This document shows, piece after piece, positions 15,781 to 21,376 of a DNA stretch of 43,661 nucleotides. The position numbers were made by a program, and so were the translations under genes. How positions within the stretch are numbered: the stretch's first letter is position 1; each line of letters starts with the position of its first letter. The stretch is from a virus. The notes beneath the pieces were generated by a model. That model saw only the letters and a program-made list of their open reading frames with translations. It had not been told where the DNA came from and did not search any database. The stretch is taken from the IMG/VR virus record IMGVR_UViG_3300027852_000072, positions 1-43,661 of that record. The stretch is one strand, 5' to 3'.

Positions 15781-16604
15781 TGTATTTTTCCTCTAGGAAT
15801 GTATCTCACCTGTTTAACAAACGGGGTGCAAGCAACATACTGGTTTTCGGCACCCATCTTTATATCATCCATGAGATCATTGCCATTTTCATACAAGCTC
15901 AGATCTATATCTTCACGACTTTCTAGCGGCGGTGTAACAGTTGTTAATATTTCTTTCACCAATGGTACATCGCTTTCGTACATATGTTGTGATCCACATG
16001 TCAAGATTAAATCCCCAAGTTCTAATGTGCCAAACTTAGACGGGACCAAGTGTCGTAGGTTAATAGCTATCCATGCTGAGATCATTGAGAAAGTAAATAC
16101 ATCATAAACCCACCCTCTCCATATATCCGAAGATCGCATGTCTGTTTTGCAATGCAATCTATTTTCTCGTATTAGCCATTGCATTGATACTGTGCATGGA
16201 ATGTCTTTAGACGGCTTTGGGTTTTCTCGCCAAATCGTAAGAACAGCTTGTCGTGATTCCGTGTCATTGATCAGAGAAGACATGATGTGGTCTGTTTGCT
16301 CAATAACTTTTGGACCGTATGCTCCTCTAAATGTTATACCATTGTCACTATACTGCTCAATGATTTTCATGTATCTGGCAATGTCCGTGACACTGTTACT
16401 GCCGGAAAGTATCCAATATGCTTCACCGAACAGATAGCTGTAGTTAACCAACCGGTGCGGAATATCTACTATTGGATTATTCATATCTATCCGCGATTGG
16501 TACCCAAGGATTTCTCGGGTAGGTGTTGTTCTTGGAGATACAATAGCTCCATTGAGTACAAGGTCATGTAAAACACGAAGCCAAGTAGTGTTAACATTCC
16601 CCAT
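15777..16604 (-). CDS. Thymidylate-synthase-fold dCMP hydroxymethylase (or dCMP methylase)
   Basis: This 275-residue protein keeps the core of thymidylate synthase: E61, Y96 in GAYGP, catalytic C137 in IPC, the RSSD motif at 157-160, and H207-x-Y209. At the place of the base-selecting Asn (N177 in E. coli ThyA) it has Asp168 (GWVYD). In T4 gp42 that Asp is what makes the enzyme use dCMP instead of dUMP. The expected product is 5-hydroxymethyl-dCMP, or 5-methyl-dCMP if the hydroxyl is reduced away. The usual His after the catalytic Cys is Thr. Coupled starts and stops tie it to a pyrophosphohydrolase-kinase fusion. Confidence 0.8.
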   Translation of the reverse strand: MGNVNTTWLRVLHDLVLNGAIVSPRTTPTREILGYQSRIDMNNPIVDIPHRLVNYSYLFGEAYWILSGSNSVTDIARYMKIIEQYSDNGITFRGAYGPKVIEQTDHIMSSLINDTESRQAVLTIWRENPKPSKDIPCTVSMQWLIRENRLHCKTDMRSSDIWRGWVYDVFTFSMISAWIAINLRHLVPSKFGTLELGDLILTCGSQHMYESDVPLVKEILTTVTPPLESREDIDLSLYENGNDLMDDIKMGAENQYVACTPFVKQVRYIPRGKIQ

Positions 16605-17605
16605 TACATCTCTCCCATTTTTGTGAGTATGTTTTCCGACAAGGTTTTTAAATCATTGCCTTGGGTTAAGAAATCATAGCGGGTTACTTTCGGATTGCTT
16701 TTCAATCGGTTTTGTGCTCTTGTTTTGCCGACTAAAAATTGGATATAAGAATGGAAGTATTTAAACTCGTAGGGTATTTCCACTCCCTTCCATAAAGACT
16801 CGTATGCTAGAGATACATCATGCATACTATCATACATCTCAGGCCTGGTACCCGCGAGGTTTTTAAAATGCTGATTCGCCGCTTCTTTGTCTTCAGGCAA
16901 ACAGTAGATCATATGCCTGTTATCTTCTCTAAAAAACTGGTGATGCATTCCGTTGTATAGGTCTCCGCGGTAACAACCCTCACGGAACACATCACCATAC
17001 ACACAGTCTGATAACCAATGACGGTCTAAGATAACAAGTTGGTTTTTTGATATTCGTCCCGCTGCATCCAGAGTGCTTTGCATATATTGGAACATATACT
17101 CATCAATCTCTTTTGACCATGTTGAATGCATGTAATGAGCATTGTAATGCTCAACAAAGTACTCTGCCAATGTTGTTTTACCGCAGCCGTCAGGTCCTTC
17201 CAGGATGATGATACCTGTGTGATGATTCGGGGGTGATATTAAATCCTCGAGATATGGTGCTCTCCATCCATCTGGTTTTATGAGATCATATTTATGACCT
17301 CGCTTAGATTCCTCCGCAGATAATACAACCCGCTTTTGCATATTGGCTTGCATCACCCTCGTCATTCCTTCATCAACATCAAAACCATGTAGATGGCATG
17401 CACCTAAAGCAAAGACGATTAAATCTAACAAAGCATCAAACTGGCCTTCAAGATCTCCGTCTTCTCTAGCATCAATATATTCTGTGATCTCTTCGCCAAA
17501 AGCGGTAAGACGAAATTGGTATTCTTCCTCTGACAGTTCACGAGGTGGACCATCATAAGAGATTTTGAAGTGTTCGTGCATTCGTGCAATAAGTTGATAT
17601 ATCAT
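16604..17605 (-). CDS. Fusion of MazG-like NTP pyrophosphohydrolase and dNMP kinase
   Basis: This 333-residue, two-domain protein has residues 1-100 as an all-alpha NTP pyrophosphohydrolase with the metal motif EExxE (E38, E39, E42) and DALLD (57-61). Residues 130-333 are a thymidylate-kinase-like P-loop kinase with Walker A GPDGCGKT (137-144) and an LVILDRHWLSD motif. One chain could thus hydrolyse a dNTP (dCTP by context) to the monophosphate and phosphorylate the modified monophosphate, the jobs of T4 gp56 and gp1. Substrates are inferred. Its ATG overlaps the methyltransferase stop. Confidence 0.8.
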   Translation of the reverse strand: MIYQLIARMHEHFKISYDGPPRELSEEEYQFRLTAFGEEITEYIDAREDGDLEGQFDALLDLIVFALGACHLHGFDVDEGMTRVMQANMQKRVVLSAEESKRGHKYDLIKPDGWRAPYLEDLISPPNHHTGIIILEGPDGCGKTTLAEYFVEHYNAHYMHSTWSKEIDEYMFQYMQSTLDAAGRISKNQLVILDRHWLSDCVYGDVFREGCYRGDLYNGMHHQFFREDNRHMIYCLPEDKEAANQHFKNLAGTRPEMYDSMHDVSLAYESLWKGVEIPYEFKYFHSYIQFLVGKTRAQNRLKSNPKVTRYDFLTQGNDLKTLSENILTKMGEM

Positions 17606-18414
17606 TATTTATTCCTTTCTCGGCCGAGAGATTCGTTTTCAAATTTTACAATAGATGGTTTTAACTTTAAAGCTTTTGCAGGGTTGGTATCGCGGACACA
17701 GACATGGGTTATGTTACGAGATGCTTCAGGATATTTAGGACTTAGATAGCATCCCAATACTTCATTACCATAAAACTCTTTCATAGCCTCATGTGATTTA
17801 ATATCCTCCGCTGATGCCACTTTCTTTATGTCATTGATATTAGAGAAGGTGCCGAATTGTTTTACTATTTTAAATCCGGCTTTATGCAATTCATCTTCCA
17901 TTTCTGCTTTTGTAACTTCGGAGATATGGTTGTTGGCTTGCTTGTAGGTAGAACAATAAACAGGAGTGCTAAATATCAACACACCATCTTTGGATAACAG
18001 CTTCCTCATTGCTCTGAGAAGTTTCCGTCCATGTTGGATTTCCATGTGTTCAAAGACTTCAAAATTGACGATGACATCAAAGTACTTATTGATGTTCTTT
18101 AGATCTTTGTATTGCTCAACAAAGTTAAACTCATCAAACACACGGAAATTCTTTCGGGTCACTGGGTTTGGTATCTTGTTTAGATCAACACCCACATATG
18201 ATTTTGGAACTGAGTTTGGGTTCGCTCCTCCAAGCGATCTGGCGAAGGGCATTTCCTGACCACACCCAACATCGAGAACCCGCTTGCTGCGGTCTACATA
18301 CTTGGATGCAAACCCCCATCTAAACACATGCCCCAGATAATCTTTATGCGGCGAGTATTTAAACTGTGCAAGCTTTAATTGGGTCTTGTCATACTCGATG
18401 TTGTCAGTGGTCAT
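17605..18414 (-). CDS. Class I SAM-dependent methyltransferase
   Basis: This 269-residue protein has Rossmann motif I VLDVGCG (46-52), motif II around YVGVDLNK, and the post-motif NFEVFEHM, all marks of class I methyltransferases acting on small molecules or modified bases. It has no DPPY/NPPY motif of N-type DNA methyltransferases. It sits at the head of the nucleotide operon and overlaps the kinase fusion gene. It could modify a nucleotide or base-linked group, but the substrate is unknown. Confidence 0.75.
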   Translation of the reverse strand: MTTDNIEYDKTQLKLAQFKYSPHKDYLGHVFRWGFASKYVDRSKRVLDVGCGQEMPFARSLGGANPNSVPKSYVGVDLNKIPNPVTRKNFRVFDEFNFVEQYKDLKNINKYFDVIVNFEVFEHMEIQHGRKLLRAMRKLLSKDGVLIFSTPVYCSTYKQANNHISEVTKAEMEDELHKAGFKIVKQFGTFSNINDIKKVASAEDIKSHEAMKEFYGNEVLGCYLSPKYPEASRNITHVCVRDTNPAKALKLKPSIVKFENESLGRERNK

Positions 18415-18582
18415 TTATACTCTCCTGCTCGCGTGGTTATCAATAAGCCTTATGTAGAGCTTTCTGAAAGCCTTGCGATATGTTGTAGTGAGAACTGTAC
18501 CATTGGGCCAATATTCTGGATTGATAACAGTTACCTTTTTAAAAGCCGGAGTTTCCGGTTGCTTCTTGCCTGGATAATACAC
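18415..18582 (-). CDS. Hidden reading frame upstream of methyltransferase, unusual start
   Basis: The minus frame ending TAA at 18417-18415 directly abuts the methyltransferase ATG. Its last 55 codons read VYYPGKKQPETPAFKKVTVI...YRKAFRKLYIRLIDNHASRRV, which looks like real protein. It stays open upstream to about 18750, through IAKKNTIVDSRRITRDGVEYLC, without any ATG or TTG; only the GTG at 18582 is available. Either it starts at GTG, at a rare codon near 18660, or it is reached by a -1 slip from the Lys-rich gene at its G AAA AAA stretch. It otherwise fills a gap in a compact operon. Confidence 0.5.
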   Translation of the reverse strand: MYYPGKKQPETPAFKKVTVINPEYWPNGTVLTTTYRKAFRKLYIRLIDNHASRRV

Positions 18583-18647
18583 GGCACATAAATACTCAAC
18601 TCCGTCCCGTGTTATCCTTCGGCTATCAACAATAGTGTTTTTCTTCG

Positions 18648-19022
18648 CTATGTCTTCGAAGCTTTTTTCCGCGGCGACGATGTCTTTTGCTTTCCGCCGG
18701 CTTTTGATTTTTTCGACGTGGGTGACTTTTTTGATGAAGTGGAAGTACCTCCTTTAGACTTCGTCACCTTCTTGTCACCAGGTTTCGCCGCACTTGCTTT
18801 TCGTCCACGTTTACCGCATCCGTATTTCGCGGCATCTTCAGTAGACAATGTTCCGGCCTGAATCATCTTGTTGGCATAGAATCGGATATGTGATTCGTCA
18901 GCTTTAGACCCAGGACACTTCTTGGCAACTTGACCGAGAATGAACTTGGCGGATTTCGCTTTACCAATACCATCTTCAATGACACTCTTGGCAGACACTT
19001 TCTTTGCTGTTGCTTTTGGCAT
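18648..19022 (-). CDS. Lysine-rich, histone-H1-like small protein
   Basis: This 124-residue protein starts at ATG 19022, chosen because AGAGGA lies just upstream; an earlier in-frame start at 19148 would cross a strong promoter-like inverted repeat. Residues about 10-66 are a small folded domain (KSAKFILGQVAKKCPGSKADESHIRFYANKMIQAGTLS). The rest is a Lys/Ser/Thr/Ala tail like histone H1 C-termini. The domain resembles the C-terminal part of the next protein (19127-19636). It likely binds DNA, perhaps as a nucleoid or host-takeover protein. Confidence 0.65.
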   Translation of the reverse strand: MPKATAKKVSAKSVIEDGIGKAKSAKFILGQVAKKCPGSKADESHIRFYANKMIQAGTLSTEDAAKYGCGKRGRKASAAKPGDKKVTKSKGGTSTSSKKSPTSKKSKAGGKQKTSSPRKKASKT

Positions 19023-19037
19023 GATGTTTTCCTCTTT

Positions 19038-19081
19038 GTGATATAATGTTCTGCTTGATTGCAGAGGTAACATTATATCAC
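19038..19081 (-). promoter_or_regulatory. Extended -10 promoter inside a 13-bp inverted repeat
   Basis: Arms 19038-19050 and 19069-19081 are perfect 13-bp inverted copies with an 18-bp spacer, and each contains TGATATAAT on one strand. The leftward copy (TATAAT at 19077-19072) is an extended -10 element for the Lys-rich gene. The second copy faces it on the other strand. A very similar sequence lies before the 34209 gene. The symmetry suggests a repressor operator over the promoter. Confidence 0.6.
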
Positions 19082-19126
19082 GGTTAATAGGGTAAATGTA
19101 ATTACTTTCCAATGTTTTTTTGTTTT

Positions 19127-19636
19127 TTATCCTTGAGTTTTTAACCAATCTTTGTAGGCTTTTGAGCGACGTGGAGCATGCTCAGGTCCGATGACACCAT
19201 CGCGAAACAACGTTGAACGGTACCAAGAGACGTGGGTGAAATCAAACTTGGAATCAGGGAACTGTTCTTTGATAGTTGATACGATTTCTTTGTCATCCTT
19301 ATCATCAACGATAAGACTAATGGTGATAAACTTGATGGAAACATTTTTCTTTTTGACCTTGGTAGTTTTCTTAGCTACTTTTTTGGCCTTGGTTTTTTTC
19401 TCGCTGATGGTGACTTCTTCGGAAGTAGTTACATCAAAACCTCGTTTGACGGCTCTGGCTTCTTCCTGCTGTTGGTCATATTCAGCTTTGATAGCAACAC
19501 ATCGTCTGTTACCTGTTGCAATATCGCGAAACTTTTTGACAGGCTTTTTGCCAATTGTTTCAGCCATGATGTTGTAAAAAGCAACCAGCTGTTTCATGTT
19601 GTGTTGAGTGAATGAAGCGGTGATTTTCTTAGTCAT
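19127..19636 (-). CDS. Basic protein with shared small domain, unknown function
   Basis: This 169-residue protein has an N-terminal domain (about residues 1-65) with QLVAFYNIMAETIGKKPVKKFRDIATGNRRC, a Lys-rich linker (KKTKAKKVAKKTTKVKKK), and a C-terminal domain containing PDSKFDFTHVSWYRSTLFRDGVIG. The last segment matches the domain of the neighbouring 18648-19022 protein (P-x-SK, H-[IV]-x-x-Y, G). The protein probably binds nucleic acid. It has its own promoter at 19693-19721. Confidence 0.65.
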   Translation of the reverse strand: MTKKITASFTQHNMKQLVAFYNIMAETIGKKPVKKFRDIATGNRRCVAIKAEYDQQQEEARAVKRGFDVTTSEEVTISEKKTKAKKVAKKTTKVKKKNVSIKFITISLIVDDKDDKEIVSTIKEQFPDSKFDFTHVSWYRSTLFRDGVIGPEHAPRRSKAYKDWLKTQG

Positions 19637-19667
19637 GATGTATCTCCAAATGTATGTGTGTTTTTAT

Positions 19668-19686
19668 GTTGGTTTATTTAACCAAC
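19668..19686 (-). promoter_or_regulatory. Hairpin at transcription start
   Basis: GTTGGTT (19668-19674) and AACCAAC (19680-19686) flank a 5-base loop just downstream of the -10 at 19693-19698 on the minus strand. It would form at the very 5' end of the mRNA, or act as an operator. Confidence 0.45.
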
Positions 19687-19692
19687 AAGAGC

Positions 19693-19721
19693 ATTATATT
19701 ATGGTAGGTTGGTGATGTATA
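19693..19721 (-). promoter_or_regulatory. Early sigma-70 promoter for 19636 gene
   Basis: TATACA - 17 bp - TATAAT on the minus strand. The spacer begins TCACCAA, as in the other family members. Three copies of a 10-bp A-rich unit lie immediately upstream (19724-19756), like a phased UP element. Confidence 0.75.
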
Positions 19722-19723
19722 CC

Positions 19724-19760
19724 TTTATTTGCATTTATTTGCATTTATTTGCATTTATTT
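19724..19760. repeat. 10-bp tandem repeat (TTTATTTGCA), about 3.5 copies
   Basis: Three exact copies at 19724-19733, 19734-19743 and 19744-19753 plus a partial copy. The helical spacing places A-tracts on one face upstream of the promoter -35, so they may bend DNA or bind the polymerase alpha subunit. Single copies precede the promoters at 20060 and 20311. Confidence 0.85.
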
Positions 19761-19763
19761 TTA

Positions 19764-19792
19764 GCCGAAGGGGATTTCTCCCCCTCGCTTTA
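19764..19792 (-). terminator. Hairpin after 19798 gene
   Basis: GCGAGGGGG and CCCCTTCGGC on the minus strand pair with a small bulge around an AAAT-type loop. It resembles the terminator at 20369-20390 in its core, but the following bases are A-rich rather than T-rich, so termination is uncertain. Confidence 0.4.
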
Positions 19793-19797
19793 AAACA

Positions 19798-20028
19798 TTA
19801 ATCCAGGTTAGTTTGGATAGAAAATCCACCGTCATCACTAAGTAAAGCATCCATCAGATCAAAAGTATCATTGAACTCAAGAACTATTTCTTCTGGTTCA
19901 CCATATTGATTGTCTTCTGTTGCTTCTTCAGATAATCGCTGTAAGAGTTCTGATTTGGTTTTAGCCCTGATATCACAACCTTCAGACGGATGATGCAGGA
20001 ATTGAGCTCTCCAGTAAATTAGTTCCAT
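19798..20028 (-). CDS. Small acidic early protein, unknown
   Basis: This 76-residue acidic protein (MELIYWRAQFLHHPSEGCDIRA start, EEATEDNQYGEPEEI middle) has no family that I recognise. It has its own strong promoter at 20060-20088 and a GGAG ribosome site, so it is expressed early as a single-gene unit. Confidence 0.6.
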   Translation of the reverse strand: MELIYWRAQFLHHPSEGCDIRAKTKSELLQRLSEEATEDNQYGEPEEIVLEFNDTFDLMDALLSDDGGFSIQTNLD

Positions 20029-20059
20029 GATTTATCTCCAGATGTTTGTGTGTAGGACC

Positions 20060-20088
20060 ATTATAATGTTATTGATTGGTGATGTAAA
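20060..20088 (-). promoter_or_regulatory. Early sigma-70 promoter (TTTACA-17-TATAAT)
   Basis: This is a near-perfect promoter for the 20028 gene. About 45 bp including spacer, -10 and the leader GGTCCTACACA are nearly identical to the promoter at 20311-20339. Confidence 0.85.
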
Positions 20089-20091
20089 CAT

Positions 20092-20277
20092 TTATTTGCA
20101 AAGTTTGTTGAGATTGTCCAAATGGCGAAGGGTTTCATTCAAAGTGAATTTAGCATCGATGAACTCTTCTTCTTCTTTTTCTGAAATATCTAAGTCCAAA
20201 GCCAAGACATTAATATCCGATTGACATTCTTTTAAACGAGCGATGACGGATTCTATTAAAGTAATTGGAGTGCTCAT
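20092..20277 (-). CDS. Small helical protein, unknown
   Basis: This 61-residue, mostly helical acidic protein carries LIESVIARLKECQSDINVLALDLDIS, then a Glu run and a second helix. It is short but has its own promoter (20311-20339). No family recognised. Confidence 0.55.
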   Translation of the reverse strand: MSTPITLIESVIARLKECQSDINVLALDLDISEKEEEEFIDAKFTLNETLRHLDNLNKLCK

Positions 20278-20310
20278 GATATTTTTCTCTGTGTTTGTGT
20301 GTGTAGGACC

Positions 20311-20339
20311 ATTATAATGTTATTGATTGGTGATGTAAA
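20311..20339 (-). promoter_or_regulatory. Early sigma-70 promoter (TTTACA-17-TATAAT)
   Basis: Drives the 20277 gene. Same hexamers, spacer and leader as the promoter at 20060. Confidence 0.85.
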
Positions 20340-20361
20340 CATTTATTTGCATTTAATTGAA

Positions 20362-20390
20362 AAAAAATAGCGGAGGATTTCTCCCCCGCA
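20362..20390 (-). terminator. Rho-independent terminator
   Basis: On the minus strand a GC-rich stem (GCGGGGGAG / CCTCCGC) with an AAAT loop is followed by a run of eight T. It ends the transcript of the 20720 gene just before the next promoter. Confidence 0.8.
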
Positions 20391-20399
20391 GAATGATGT

Positions 20400-20720
20400 T
20401 TATTTTTTCCGTCCAGCTTTCCAATCGGCGAAAGGAGCATCAAGTTCTACGAATTCAGTGTCGAGGATATTAAGAAAATCTCCTTCTTCATCTAAATGGA
20501 TAAGCAGTTTTGTTACTAATGCTCCGTAGGTTCCCGCAGCTTCGTGTTTTGACCAACCAGCTCTTTGCAAGTCTGCGACATCACACCAGGTGAAAGTATC
20601 TTCTGCAAGGTTACTTGGAACTGATCCGCCCATATTTGCTAAACATGAATCAACTAAAGTCATAATAGCATTGGTTTCGTTTGCAGTTAAAGAAGCTAAA
20701 GTAGTTGTGAGGTGTCCCAT
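20400..20720 (-). CDS. Small protein, unknown
   Basis: This 106-residue protein has a helical N-terminus (LTANETNAIMTLVDSCLANMGG), then TFTWCDVADLQRAGWSKHEAAGTYGALVTKLLIHLDEEG, a pattern seen in small phage and plasmid proteins with a helix-turn-helix-like order (LQRAGWSKHEAAGTYGALV). DNA or protein binding is possible but unproven. It is a monocistronic unit with a promoter at 20754-20782 and a terminator after it. Confidence 0.6.
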   Translation of the reverse strand: MGHLTTTLASLTANETNAIMTLVDSCLANMGGSVPSNLAEDTFTWCDVADLQRAGWSKHEAAGTYGALVTKLLIHLDEEGDFLNILDTEFVELDAPFADWKAGRKK

Positions 20721-20753
20721 GATATTTTTCTCTATGTTTGTGTGTGTAGGACC

Positions 20754-20782
20754 ATTATAGTGTTATTGATTGGTGATGTATA
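20754..20782 (-). promoter_or_regulatory. Early sigma-70 promoter (TATACA-17-TATAAT)
   Basis: Drives the 20720 gene. Spacer TCACCAATCAATAACAC differs from the 20060 copy by one base. Confidence 0.8.
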
Positions 20783-20805
20783 CTATTATTGGTAATTAAT
20801 TGCAT

Positions 20806-21030
20806 TTATTTTTTCACTCGTACTCGCCTTCTTTTCTTCTTAGTTTTAGTCTTAGGCTTTTCAACGTTGGCTTTTCCGGCGATGTCTTCTGGATGTAACC
20901 ACACCCCCATCACATCAACCCACATTCCAAAAGATCCCATATCAGGATAGAAGGTATCAAGAATCCGTTTTTTGTTTTGCTCATCTAATACTGTCTCGCC
21001 GGCGACATAAGGGGTTTTTCTTTTGCTCAT
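20806..21030 (-). CDS. Small basic-tailed protein, unknown
   Basis: This 74-residue protein has a folded-looking part with YVAGETVLDEQNKKRILDTFYPDMG and GMWVDVMGVWLHPEDI, and then a strongly basic C-terminus of Lys and Arg. The tail suggests nucleic-acid binding. It lies next to the repeat block at 21094-21376, with a TATAAT upstream at about 21068-21073. Confidence 0.55.
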   Translation of the reverse strand: MSKRKTPYVAGETVLDEQNKKRILDTFYPDMGSFGMWVDVMGVWLHPEDIAGKANVEKPKTKTKKKRRRVRVKK

Positions 21031-21093
21031 AGCTTTTCTCCAAGTGTATGTGTTTGTTCATATTACATTATAATCTGATTAGCAATGTTTATA

Positions 21094-21376
21094 CATCTAC
21101 TTTTTATTCCATTTAAGTCTTTCGCTTATTTGCCTTATAACGGTTTGCATCTACTTTTTATTCCATTTAAGTCTTTCGCTTTTTTGCCTTATAACCTAAC
21201 CATCTTCACATCTACTTTTTATTCCATCTAAGTCTTTCGCTTTTCTGCCTTATAACCATTTGCATATACCTTTATTCCATCTAAGTCTTTCGCTTTTCTG
21301 CCTTATAACTATTTGCATATACCCTTTATTCCATCTAAGTCTTTCGCTTTTCTGCCTTATAACGGTTTGCATCTAT
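21094..21376. repeat. Tandem ~54-bp repeats, five copies plus a partial; candidate replication origin
   Basis: Copies start at 21094, 21148, 21209, 21263 and 21316, with a partial one at 21370 (periods 54, 61, 54, 53, 54). The shared core reads ATTCCAT[CT]TAAG then TCTTTCGCTTT and GCCTTATAAC. They fill the gap between a small gene and the SNF2-type helicase, and the last full copy runs into the helicase 3' end. Directly repeated AT-rich units beside replication genes fit iterons or an origin. They are not CRISPR because there are no variable spacers. Confidence 0.8.

Noticed and set aside
15777-16604. Ordinary thymidylate synthase
   Set aside because: The Asn that selects dUMP is Asp and the His after the catalytic Cys is Thr, which fit a dCMP-acting relative better. 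A divergent thymidylate synthase is not fully excluded.
21094-21376. Possible CRISPR array
   Set aside because: Repeats are contiguous with no distinct spacers, the units vary in length (53-61 bp), and there are no cas genes.
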